NCBI GenBank assembly: GCA_015063795.1
Contig: SVTL01000005.1
Span: 50,538-104,394, forward strand
Direction: 5' to 3'
Length of the DNA: 53,857 bases
Source: Oscillospiraceae bacterium
GTDB taxonomy: Bacteria > Bacillota > Clostridia > Oscillospirales > CAG-272
This document shows positions 18,501 through 25,468 of the stretch, one piece after another. The notes below the pieces were generated by a model. That model ran no database searches and was not told the DNA's origin. It saw nothing but the letters and a program-made list of their open reading frames with translations. The position numbers were made by a program, and so were the translations under genes. Within the stretch, counting starts at the first letter, position 1, and the number at the start of each line of letters is the position of its first letter.

Positions 18501-21500
18501 GAAGGTAATTACTATGTTACCATGCGCGGCACGGTTACCTTCAAGAACTGCGTAAACACCGGTGATATCACCTCCCTTGGCGGCGGTGCACCCAGCGCAG
18601 GCGGTATTCTCGGCCGTGACCACAACCAGGCAGCAGGCCAGAGACTGAAGATCGTATTCGACAATTGTGAAAACTCCGGTACAATTACTGTAACTGCAAA
18701 CGGCGAAACCCATGCAGCAGGTATTGGCGCAGGCTACTATTCCGCAGGCGCATGGCTGATCGCAAAGGACTGCACCAACACCGGTAACGTTGTTGTTAAC
18801 AACACCAACTCTGATGTTTATGCCGGCGGTCTGATCTCCTACGGCGGTGTTGTAGAACTGATCAACAGCACTTCCACCGGAACAGTAACCGGCGGTATCG
18901 GCAACACCTATGTTGGCGGTGCACAGAATATTCTGTTCCTCGAAAAGATGGACAATTTCACCGATACCGTAAACGGCTACACCTACTACCTCAACGGCGG
19001 TACTTCTCCTGAATATGCCGCACTGGTAGATGATGCTGATTACGGCGGCAATTTCCATCTCGTTGAGACGGCATACAAGACCGGCTGTGAATTCGGCGGT
19101 TGGTATGACAACGCAGCACTCAACGGCGAAGCGTATACTGCTCTTAACAAGAATGTAAAGACCTATTATGCAAAATGGATTGGTGATGAACCCGTCGCAC
19201 AGATCGGCACCACCACCTACACCAGCCTGCAGGCTGCAATTGATAAGGCTGAGAATGACGACACCATCGTTGTCCTCACCAACATCAACCTCGCGGACTG
19301 CGAGCTTCAGACTCTCGATGGCAGCTACGACACGTACTTCCTCGTGGAAGGCAAGTCCGTAACCATCGACCTGAACGAAAAAACCATCTCCGGCGAATAC
19401 ACCGGCGACTCCATGCTGGTTGGCGTATTCTCCACAGACAATGGTGGTCACCTCACTCTCACCGGCAACGGTACTGTGGATGTGACCGCAACAAACACGG
19501 TTTATTCCTTGTTCAGCAACTACAGTGGTAACGGCGGCTCGATCACCATCGAGAACGGTACGTATAAGCTTGATAAGGCATCAAATTGCTTGATCCATAC
19601 CGCTGTTTCTGCCAATGAAGGCATAGGCGGCAACGGTGTTATCGTCAATGGCGGATCCTTCCACCTCGGCAACGTTGGCACCGGCACAAACGGTTCTCCT
19701 TGGATCTTCAATGCCAACGGCAATGGCGAAAGACACGTCTGGGTTACCGGCGGTACCTACAATGCGGATGTCTTCCATCAGCATTATGCATGGGAAGTTC
19801 AGTATCCCGATAATAAGAGCGCGATTAAGAATAACGGCAACGGTACCTGGACGGTAGTTGACGCTGTTGCTTACATCGGCCACGATCTTGACACATACCT
19901 CAGAAAGACCGGCTACGAAACCTTTGCCGATGCACTCAACGCAGTTCAGGACGGCGAAACAATCACCGTTCTTGATGTTGAAGGCAGCGAAAGAAAGACA
20001 GAGATCGACTTCGATAAGGCAATCACCTTTACCATCACCGGCAACTCCGACTATGAGCTTCCCACGATCACCTTCACCAATGCAACGGTAAACATCGTGG
20101 ATGCTGATATCGAAATCGGTGAACTGGATGCACGTCAGAACGCTACCATCAACGTAAAGAATTCCACTGTTGAAACAGTCGGCGGATCTACCGACGGTAT
20201 CGTGAAGGCTTACTACAACGGTAAGATCAACATTGAGGATTCCGAAGTATACGCACATCAGTTTACTGTTATGGGCGTTGTGAACCTCATCGGTTTCTCT
20301 GAACTGACTGTAACCTGGCAGACCAACGTTTACGGCAACGGTCTGATCACCATCGGCAAGGATGCTACGCTGAATACTGCAGCAATGCATCTGACCGGTA
20401 AGGATTACTCCGGACGCGACAACACCGATGCTGACCGTGTAGGTAAGCCTGCACAGATCACGGTGGACGGCGGTACGCTGAATGTTGGTACAGAGTGCAT
20501 CTCCATTAACGGTGCAGATTACAACTACCACTCCAGCTATGGTATCAACATTGGTACGATTGCCGGCAAGAAGGCTGTTCTCGACATCCTCAACGGTGCA
20601 AAGGTGAACATCTACATGGCTGACGGCGAAACCGCTAACATCGGTGCAGACGGTACTGTCAATGTAAACGGCACTCTCACTGTTGGCTGCCGCAAGGCTG
20701 ACGGAACCGCTACTCTCGTAAACAACGGCTCTGTCGTTCTGAAGACTGTGGATTCTGTCGTTACCGCTAATGAATGCGGCAACGTCACGACCGATGTTGT
20801 CGACCATAAGGTCGTTTACGAAAACGGTTCTTACAAGGTTGTTGAAATGGTCTGCGTTGCACAGATCGAAGGCGGCGCGAAGTATGAATCTCTTGCTGAT
20901 GCAATCAAGTTTGCAAAAGCAGGCGATACCATCAAGCTGCTTGCTGACATTACCGAAGATGTAACCGTTAACAAGAGCATCACCATCGACGGTGCAGAAC
21001 AGAAATACACTGGCACGATGACGGTCAACACCAGCCTGACAGTAACGGTCCAGAACGTAAACTTTGTCAAGGGTTGCATTACCGAGGTGAAGGGTACTGG
21101 AGGAAATCTTACTGTAAAGAATTGTGACTTTGACGGAGTCGATAATACAATTGCATACGCAGTCACCATGCGTGGCGGCAATTCCGTTACCATTGAAGGC
21201 TGTTCTGTGAAGAACTATGACTACGGCATGCTGTATGTTCCTTCGGCTGTGTCCAATGTGAAAGTTAGCGGCACGACAGCTTCCGGTATGGGTTATGGTG
21301 TCCATGTTGCTTACGGTACAAACATTACGCTCGAAAACGTAAAGATGACCGACATGGCATATGGCATCATGACTCAGAACTACGGTGCAAAGACGATCAC
21401 GATCAATAATTGCGAGATTCTTGGAACAGCTCCCATCTATGTATGGGAAAAGGCAACTGCAATTGACACCTTCGTGTTTGAAGGAACCAACTCCTTCGGC

Positions 21501-22337
21501 ACAACGAACTTCACGGTCAGCACGTATGCGAACCTCAAGCTGGCCAGCGGTGCAACTCTTGCGGCTTGTGATGGCTTTGATGTAACGGCAGTTGCGGAAG
21601 ATGAATGCGTCATCTACGCCGACGGCAAATATCAGGCAGTAAAGGCAGTCGCAGAAATCGTTGGCGGCGACAAGTACGCCACCGTCTCCGCCGCTCTTGC
21701 AGATGCGAAGGCAGACGAGACTGTGAAGATGCTCGCTGACGCTAATGAGTCCATGGTCATGGTAGTTGGCGGCGTCACCCTCGACCTCAACGGCAAGACC
21801 CTGACTGCAAACTACCTTGCAGCATTCGCCGGCAACCACGTTGTTGACGACAGTGATGCTAAGGCCGGCTTACTGAAGATCTCCGATAAGAACATCGTTC
21901 TTGCAGCCGACAATGCTCAGATGCCTGTTTACAGTGTTAACGACCAAGGATATCGATTCGATAATGTTACGATTGATCGAATCAAGCCTGATTCTGTAAA
22001 AGTGGAAGCTGATTCCATATCTTTCCAATTCTCGCCTAAGTTTGAGACTTTGAGAACACTTATTGGTGAGCAGGGCGCTGAGAAGAGCAATATTCAAATT
22101 ATTGTCAAACTCAGTTGGCCTAAGGAAAATGCACCGGATTCAATTTTGCATTTTGAGTATACAAATGATAAGATCGCAGAGGCTTACAAAGATAACAAGT
22201 ATTTTACAATAACTATTAGCGGTCTTAATCCTGAAGCACATAACGGAGCAAAGGTATTTGTTATGGCAAAATCTACAACTACGAATGTTGAAATGGTTTC
22301 TGATGAAATCTGCACATTCCCGAATGCAAATGGTTAA
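12501..22337 (+). CDS. Giant secreted beta-helix/GLUG repeat protein
   Basis: 3278 residues. The signal peptide (KLMSVLLVFAMLFSTSGITALA) is followed by a Thr-rich stretch, then GLUG-type repeats (GGIVGFSAANISGCTNSG, about residues 80-440). Next come seven modules that each open with a 'VAxIGxxxYxSLxxAI...GDTIxLLxDI' header (near residues 475, 1026, 1551, 2230, 2455, 2785 and 3048), most running into right-handed beta-helix repeats. A BspA-like leucine-rich segment (VTSIGSFTAQG, VTYIGQEAF) lies near 1390-1500, and an InlB B-type repeat (CEFGGWYDN, YYAKW) near 2190-2230. It is presumably a surface adhesin or glycan-binding fibre. No LPXTG, SLH or membrane anchor is seen. The last 130 residues are AT-richer and not repeat-like. 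GAAAGGAA precedes the ATG. Confidence 0.9.
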   Translation: MRKTFTKLMSVLLVFAMLFSTSGITALATDIVTTVTDTQTTTEGTGSENAASGSNQAVEAPISLDSSIQNNVSETTPMAKGTNPVTEITMINSVADLQAFAASVNGGNDYAGKTVSLAVNLILTGVNWTPIGNGTRSGAGFTGNAFKGTFDGGNRTIEGLTAPLFGVVTGTVKDVNLIANINDTTNDSVGAAVAVLVGGTVDDVDVSGTVTAPEAAGGVVGRVLAIGEVKNCDNTAAVTSKGSSDAAGGIVGKAYYTSTSGVMNITNCTNTGTINSGYAAGGIVGFSAANISGCTNSGAVTGNSGTGGIIGEQTNYGTVNQNSNTGAVNGYCAGGIVGWTRYQTGTTNYPLTANITISDNENTAAVITGTYSAGGIAGLIYNQATVTGNTNKASSIGAEGCVFAGGIVGGLQQENNNADIPGATFTVSGNTSTTTLADIKANCVSLVAYNNAPADETFATIENNTVPVETPVAYVAFIDTDKDGEQDDDEIAYTDLQAAIVAAAPAGTVELLDDVTVDQWIMFAETLNISSGQIITLNINGLTINGNNHTLTINSIESAGNGGYLFFDATKLNINNLTIKYADGVVGGIGLKAGTLNNVTFNGCVYGVMPQTGAVVIQNCTFKTTGTSIYFEEERDGLTVTGCTFENASDVNVILLRGDVEFTNNTVVSGRTVNVVSGSPVVTGNNFNDVRLKVYNGATATIENNTINVLAFNDATVPQSTFTNNTLSTEAQAALNAVKPAPTPDLTISTAEQLFAFAAAVNGGNEFSGKLVVLANNVDLQNVLWTPIGANGDSSPKFRGTFDGQGNTISNLKINQGAAYHAAGLFGATNGTIKNLTINGASVESLSSGSATVNGTAVVAGTTAYGATIENVHVKNATVKGNRYVAGIVGYMDGVVTGCSIENVTIVATPDNLTGSYDNGDKVGGIVGYCNSGANEISNCELKGTVSLTAYRDVAGIVGCASTSVKVNGNTNSATLTVTIDQITNSYGEKTPNAGEFVGRNTPAESTGNVTAENATYQQNTVSPAPVAKIGDQGYESVSAALDAAYNAGMKDVVITLTGETSTSTTDSVDLYNKYGNGTAFNTITFKQEDASKAYYLKNLFTGWTTGKVVFDGVNIVVTNQLYAIGKVELTNNSTIVRPSDITNYVFYGDMVIEPGSKFNSLVDRISSGSSLTVDGGKTDGNINSTADYKTVWLYVEDGNTMTIKNGAYVIVSNYEYAELEVSGTVNVQDSRLDVFTAIRIGENGVFNVDGGSDINTKSIIGSGKIILDAEGLAAGAVSAFDGVNLSGFTGTVELENATGLGVEFVDGKLTLVKNYESGTWGGIDWTLTSDGTLTISPTKGTPVADPNSGKTYEVGAWREAVRYDSTGEGKAIEGWPYDRTKVKTLIIEEGVTSIGSFTAQGFTSLTGEVVIPSTVTYIGQEAFQKSTFTKLTFAAGGTEELCIAQGAFKNLIIEEVALPDDRPVHLHAWVFNNCHNLKNATLPATLVSVHGTNHIDYFKDFNAHSNASWTKSSEIFAYDEKLETITFGSKEVMDMFYANNNGTSKDYTVANVGLTTYCDLEDAFEAAKNGEIVTLIKNVTVTVTANVPADATVVLDLNGKTLTGSILAPNADLTVQNGTIKNTNASVSAIEINAGTLAMTNVNIDSARHGVRIDGEVTAIIDGGTYRSAIGVGTGTYHALNIGSSDSGNETVTIKNGTFVGPKGTTSDSGAAVNVQTGATVTIEGGSFSGGKNNTLAAAGTLTVYGGTFDQDPTAYVAEGYKAVNKNGTWTVKEDIVLSGSGTETDPYIISNLKELKAFRDYVNDGITYADQYVKLTADIDLTGEVWIPIGTSNYDKTPTDANVKMFAGNFDGGDYIITGLSSDGYVPDSAETGSTEYSFGLFGYVYGANISNVKLANVNIDCGTRTDSAGNEVYGSGIAALIGYYFPANGKTTVISNCHVLSGTVKASNNMGGLIGHMDSQLSQPAVDITIENCSNAADVTTEAREAGGILGLMNSAREGNYYVTMRGTVTFKNCVNTGDITSLGGGAPSAGGILGRDHNQAAGQRLKIVFDNCENSGTITVTANGETHAAGIGAGYYSAGAWLIAKDCTNTGNVVVNNTNSDVYAGGLISYGGVVELINSTSTGTVTGGIGNTYVGGAQNILFLEKMDNFTDTVNGYTYYLNGGTSPEYAALVDDADYGGNFHLVETAYKTGCEFGGWYDNAALNGEAYTALNKNVKTYYAKWIGDEPVAQIGTTTYTSLQAAIDKAENDDTIVVLTNINLADCELQTLDGSYDTYFLVEGKSVTIDLNEKTISGEYTGDSMLVGVFSTDNGGHLTLTGNGTVDVTATNTVYSLFSNYSGNGGSITIENGTYKLDKASNCLIHTAVSANEGIGGNGVIVNGGSFHLGNVGTGTNGSPWIFNANGNGERHVWVTGGTYNADVFHQHYAWEVQYPDNKSAIKNNGNGTWTVVDAVAYIGHDLDTYLRKTGYETFADALNAVQDGETITVLDVEGSERKTEIDFDKAITFTITGNSDYELPTITFTNATVNIVDADIEIGELDARQNATINVKNSTVETVGGSTDGIVKAYYNGKINIEDSEVYAHQFTVMGVVNLIGFSELTVTWQTNVYGNGLITIGKDATLNTAAMHLTGKDYSGRDNTDADRVGKPAQITVDGGTLNVGTECISINGADYNYHSSYGINIGTIAGKKAVLDILNGAKVNIYMADGETANIGADGTVNVNGTLTVGCRKADGTATLVNNGSVVLKTVDSVVTANECGNVTTDVVDHKVVYENGSYKVVEMVCVAQIEGGAKYESLADAIKFAKAGDTIKLLADITEDVTVNKSITIDGAEQKYTGTMTVNTSLTVTVQNVNFVKGCITEVKGTGGNLTVKNCDFDGVDNTIAYAVTMRGGNSVTIEGCSVKNYDYGMLYVPSAVSNVKVSGTTASGMGYGVHVAYGTNITLENVKMTDMAYGIMTQNYGAKTITINNCEILGTAPIYVWEKATAIDTFVFEGTNSFGTTNFTVSTYANLKLASGATLAACDGFDVTAVAEDECVIYADGKYQAVKAVAEIVGGDKYATVSAALADAKADETVKMLADANESMVMVVGGVTLDLNGKTLTANYLAAFAGNHVVDDSDAKAGLLKISDKNIVLAADNAQMPVYSVNDQGYRFDNVTIDRIKPDSVKVEADSISFQFSPKFETLRTLIGEQGAEKSNIQIIVKLSWPKENAPDSILHFEYTNDKIAEAYKDNKYFTITISGLNPEAHNGAKVFVMAKSTTTNVEMVSDEICTFPNANG

Positions 22338-22349
22338 TGGAGGCAAACG

Positions 22350-22484
22350 ATGAAAAAGGAATATGTAAAGCCCATAGCTGAAGCAATTGACTTAAGAGCA
22401 GAAGAGGCAATTGCAAATGAAGATATGGAGTTGTACGGTATCCCCTCTATGTCTGGTGGAGTGGGCGATGAAATCGAAGATTAA
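22350..22484 (+). CDS. 44-residue RiPP-precursor-like peptide
   Basis: Lies 12 bp after the giant gene with GGAGG at 22339-22343, seven bases before the ATG. It begins MKKEYVKPIAEAIDL, which carries the YxxP motif (Tyr5, Pro8) used by RRE proteins to bind lasso-type leader peptides. An acidic middle follows, then a short tail IPSMSGGVGDEIED with Ser33 and Ser35. No Cys and no double-Gly end are present. Eight bases later begins an HPr-kinase-like gene and then a PqqD-like gene. The combination of leader motif, size and neighbours suggests a modified peptide, perhaps phosphorylated on Ser. No peptidase B2, lasso cyclase or radical-SAM enzyme is present, so the product class is open. Confidence 0.65.
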   Translation: MKKEYVKPIAEAIDLRAEEAIANEDMELYGIPSMSGGVGDEIED

Positions 22485-22492
22485 CACCACAC

Positions 22493-23200
22493 ATGCTCTG
22501 TAAAATCGCCGATCTTCTGATTGACGTTCCTGCAGCGGGGGGGATGACCTCCCGCTGCAAGGATTATGTCACATCCGAAGTTGAAAAAGCGGATATCGTC
22601 ATCCGATCGGAGCTTTATCGGCCGGAGCGCTATCCGAATTCCGATGAAACTCTGATTGCCTATCTGGAGTCCGGATGGCAGTTTTACCGTCAGCTTCTCG
22701 CATTCGATGGCATGTTGCTTCATGCATCGGCCGTTGCGTATGAGGGGCGCGCGTATCTCTTCTCCGGTCCCTGCGGTATGGGCAAATCCACGCACACCCG
22801 CCTCTGGCAGCAGCTCTTTGGCGAAAAGGCCGTTGTGTTCAATGACGACAAGCCCGCTCTCCGTTGCCTGAACGGCCGTTGGTACGCCTACGGCACGCCA
22901 TGGTGCGGCAAGGACGGCATCAACGTGAACACGAAGGTGCCGCTCGCCGGGATCTGTTTCCTGAAGCGCGGCGATGAGAACAGCATTCGTCCCCTGAGCG
23001 GTCTGGAGGGAGCCAAGAACCTGTTGGCTCAGACGCTCCGCCGCTTCAAGGACGAATCCAACCTGACGCTTGCGCTGTCTATGGTTGACCGTCTCATGGC
23101 CGATATCCCCCTGTTTGAACTCAAAAACCGGCCGGAGCCCGACGCTGCCCGGCTCAGTTACCAAACCATGCGCCGAGCGGCCGAGGAGGTAGGCTTATGA
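22493..23200 (+). CDS. HPr kinase-like P-loop protein
   Basis: 235 residues resembling the C-terminal kinase domain of HPr kinase/phosphorylase. The Walker A motif is SGPCGMGKSTH (about residues 90-100), preceded by LLHASAVAYEGRAYLFSG and followed by the acidic NDDKPAL and CGKDGINVNTKVPL. There is no N-terminal HprK domain. Such short homologues occur in lasso and other RRE-dependent peptide clusters, where some phosphorylate the peptide C-terminus. Here it lies 8 bp after the small peptide gene and its end overlaps the PqqD gene by 4 bp (ATGA), so translation is probably coupled. The target is inferred to be the peptide or the giant protein, not HPr. Confidence 0.82.
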   Translation: MLCKIADLLIDVPAAGGMTSRCKDYVTSEVEKADIVIRSELYRPERYPNSDETLIAYLESGWQFYRQLLAFDGMLLHASAVAYEGRAYLFSGPCGMGKSTHTRLWQQLFGEKAVVFNDDKPALRCLNGRWYAYGTPWCGKDGINVNTKVPLAGICFLKRGDENSIRPLSGLEGAKNLLAQTLRRFKDESNLTLALSMVDRLMADIPLFELKNRPEPDAARLSYQTMRRAAEEVGL

Positions 23201-23463
23201 AAATCAAGGAAGGCTATGTCCTTCGGCAGGTCGCGTCCCATTGGGTGGTTCTTCCCGTGGGATCGTCCTGCGCCGACTTTAACGGTATGCTTTCGCTCAA
23301 CGATTCGGGCGTTCTCCTGTTCAAGGCTCTTGAAAAGGGAAGCGACCGCGATGCGCTGGCAGATATCCTGACAGCGGAATACGACGTTGAGCGCGAGCAG
23401 GCTCTTGCGGATGTGGACGAGTTTTTGGACGTTCTCGTCAAAGCCGGCTGCATCGCAGAGTAA
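23197..23463 (+). CDS. PqqD-like RiPP recognition element protein
   Basis: 88 residues, the typical size and pattern of PqqD/RRE proteins. It has N-terminal beta strands (GYVLRQVASHWVVLPVG), then MLSLNDSGVLLFKAL, a helix with LADILTAEYDVEREQALADVD, and a final helix FLDVLVKAGCI. RRE proteins hold the leader of a precursor peptide for a modifying enzyme. It overlaps the kinase gene by four bases. The nearest candidate client is the YxxP peptide at 22350. Two small hairpins follow the stop (23463-23505). Confidence 0.85.
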   Translation: MKIKEGYVLRQVASHWVVLPVGSSCADFNGMLSLNDSGVLLFKALEKGSDRDALADILTAEYDVEREQALADVDEFLDVLVKAGCIAE

Positions 23464-23635
23464 GAGCGAGAGAAAACGCTCTCGAACAAGCAAAAAGGGA
23501 ATACCCCTTGCATCTATGCGATCATAACACGTTATGACACGCCTTAGAGAATGGTGTTGCAGATGCCGCATGGAGAAGCACAGATGCTGTTTTTCCTGCG
23601 GCATTTCCCTTAACCGAACCCTTAGGAGGTAAACC

Positions 23636-24643
23636 ATGAAAAAGAAAACAATCGCCCTGTTGACCGCCATTCTGCTGTTGTTCTCGGCTCCCTTGGCGAT
23701 CCGTGCGGAAAACTATACAGCGCAGCAGCTTCGAACCGCCAATGCGCTCAACCATTTGAAGCTCTTTCTCGGAACGGGTACCAGCTATGAGCTGGACGAG
23801 AAGCTCACCAGAACCCAAGGGATCGTTCTGCTGGTCCGACTTCTGGGCGAGGAGAAGGAGGCCATGAACGGCACATACAAAACGCCGTTCACCGATGTTC
23901 CGCAGTGGGCTGAACCATACATCGGCTATGCCTATACCAACAAGATCACCAACGGCATCTCGGAAACCGAATTCGGCGAAGGGCAGACCATGACCGACTT
24001 CATGTTCATCACGCTGGTCCTTCGCGCGCTCGGCTTCCAGGACAGCGGGACGAACCCGCGGTACGTGTGGAACAATCCGTATGAGTTTGCCAAAAGAGCG
24101 GGCTTGATCAACTACACCAAGGAGGACAAGACCTTCCTGCGCTGCGATGCCATCACGGTTTTCTGGAACGCGTTGTCGCGTGAAAACTGTAAATTGGGCT
24201 TCGCTCTGGTGGACAAGGGCGTGTTCACCGAGGATCAGCTTCTGCAGGCGATCGAGATCCATCAGTATGGCAGGATCCTGTCTGTGGATGCACCGCCTGC
24301 GGCTGAAACGACCACGGCCGCGCCGTCTACTACTGCCAGACCCAACGGCGGTCTGGAGGAGCATCCTCCGGTTGTAACCACGCCTCCTGCAACGAGCAGC
24401 AAACCCGAAACCTCAAAGCCTGTTGATACAACGCCTGTTCCCACGCCCGGACAGATGACCTATGAGGCCTATCAGGCGCTGGACGGAACGGCGCAGCAGC
24501 GCTTCTTCGAGTCCTTCTCCAATCCGGCGGACTTCTTCACTTGGCTGAACAAGGCCAAGGCCGAATACGAGGCGGCCAATCCCAGCGTGGAGATCGGCGG
24601 AAACGGCAACATCGACATCGGCGAATTGCTCGGCGGTCAATAA
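23636..24643 (+). CDS. Second SLH-type secreted protein with one YEAY...FFTWL unit
   Basis: 335 residues. A signal peptide (IALLTAILLLFSAPLAIRA) is followed by SLH-like modules (FTDVPQWAEPYIGYAYTNKITNG and a degenerate second and third) up to about residue 200. A Thr/Pro linker (TTTAAPSTTARP, TPVPTPG) leads to one copy of the unit MTYEAYQALDGTAQQRFFE.F.NPADFFTWLNKAKAEYE. The unit matches the six repeats of the 6819 gene at Y, F/Y, L, QQ, F, F and WL. AGGAGGT precedes the ATG at an ideal distance. It is followed after 9 bp by the S26 peptidase gene. Its first SLH module starts about 75 residues in, with an unusual leading helix. Confidence 0.82.
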   Translation: MKKKTIALLTAILLLFSAPLAIRAENYTAQQLRTANALNHLKLFLGTGTSYELDEKLTRTQGIVLLVRLLGEEKEAMNGTYKTPFTDVPQWAEPYIGYAYTNKITNGISETEFGEGQTMTDFMFITLVLRALGFQDSGTNPRYVWNNPYEFAKRAGLINYTKEDKTFLRCDAITVFWNALSRENCKLGFALVDKGVFTEDQLLQAIEIHQYGRILSVDAPPAAETTTAAPSTTARPNGGLEEHPPVVTTPPATSSKPETSKPVDTTPVPTPGQMTYEAYQALDGTAQQRFFESFSNPADFFTWLNKAKAEYEAANPSVEIGGNGNIDIGELLGGQ

Positions 24644-24652
24644 AACGATCGT

Positions 24653-25135
24653 ATGGCAAGCAAAAACACATTGGAGCTCAGTATGTCCGCGCTGTCACCC
24701 GCTTTGTGTGAGGTGATCGACAGCGGCGGAAAGGCTGAGATCACGGTGACAGGAAACAGCATGTATCCCATGCTGAAGCATCGCGTGAGCCGTGTGCGCA
24801 TGGCGAAAGCCGAGGAGCTTCGCATCGGCGATCTTCCTCTTTACCGCCGTGACAACGGGGCGTATATCCTGCACCGCATCGTGGGGAAGGATGGCGAAAC
24901 CTTTGTCTGCTGCGGCGACCACCAGTGGCATCCCGAGCGCGGCATCCACCGCGATCAGATTTTGGCCGTGGTGACCGATTTTTGCCGCACCGACCGCTGG
25001 CACTCCTGCACCGCCGTTTCTTACCGCCTGTACGTCCGCTTTTGGATGTGGATCCGCCCGCTGAGACACCTGCTGTTCGGCGGTGCCGGACGGATCAAAC
25101 GCTTCCTTTTGAAAGGGAAGAGCGGCAAGCGGTGA
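24653..25135 (+). CDS. S24/S26-family signal-peptidase-like protein
   Basis: 160 residues. The catalytic Ser motif is TVTGNSMYPMLKHR (Ser near residue 38). The second motif is LPLYRRDNGAYILHRIVG, with His where bacterial LepB has Lys, so it is of the S26B (SipW/eukaryotic-like) kind. The hydrophobic C-terminal segment WMWIRPLRHLLFG may be membrane-associated. Such peptidases accompany PqqD/HprK-like gene sets. It could process the peptide or an exported protein here. It starts 9 bp after the SLH gene and a strong terminator follows, making this the end of the operon. Confidence 0.78.
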   Translation: MASKNTLELSMSALSPALCEVIDSGGKAEITVTGNSMYPMLKHRVSRVRMAKAEELRIGDLPLYRRDNGAYILHRIVGKDGETFVCCGDHQWHPERGIHRDQILAVVTDFCRTDRWHSCTAVSYRLYVRFWMWIRPLRHLLFGGAGRIKRFLLKGKSGKR

Positions 25136-25182
25136 CACACATCGGGCGATCCCGACATGGAATCTTTCGATCCAAAAAAGAT

Positions 25183-25230
25183 AAGCGCTATCGCAAGGGA
25201 ATGGTTCCCCAAAGCGACAGCGCTTTTTCT
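25183..25230 (+). terminator. Terminator closing the giant-protein/peptide operon
   Basis: AAGCGCTATCGC (25183-25194) pairs with GCGACAGCGCTT (25214-25225) with one mismatch, followed by TTTTCT. Confidence 0.9.
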
Positions 25231-25468
25231 TATGTGAGATATCAAGCCTCAACCGTCCTCAGAGGCTCAAAAAGGCCCGCGGAAGGCAAACTTTTTTGAC
25301 CCTCCAATCCGTTCAAAGGATAATTCCGCGGGCGAAACAAGGCAAAAAGAAAAGCCTCAGAGGCAATTGACTTCCGAGGCATGGATGCGGAGAGAAAACA
25401 AAAGAGAGATCCTGCGCGTGGCTTCAAAACGGACGGAACCGCCGGCTTTTCCTTATTGGCCAAGACGG
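25231..25468. other. Converging intergenic region with two more hairpins
   Basis: A perfect 10-bp stem GCCCGCGGAA (25275-25284) / TTCCGCGGGC (25324-25333) with a 39-nt loop lies between the operon end and the DUF554 terminator. No ORF with a ribosome site was found here. Confidence 0.5.
25342..25380 (-). terminator. Terminator of the DUF554 gene
   Basis: On the - strand GCCTCGGA ... TCTGAGGC followed by TTTTCTTTTTG. Confidence 0.85.

Noticed and set aside
12285-21839. Four long - strand ORFs (up to 892 codons) antisense to the giant gene
   Set aside because: They mirror the repetitive codon pattern of the sense gene, lack ribosome sites and have Cys/Gly-rich translations like no known protein.
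22338-25135. Complete lasso-peptide cluster
   Set aside because: YxxP leader, RRE and HprK-like kinase are present, but no transglutaminase-like protease or asparagine-synthetase-like cyclase is in the window.
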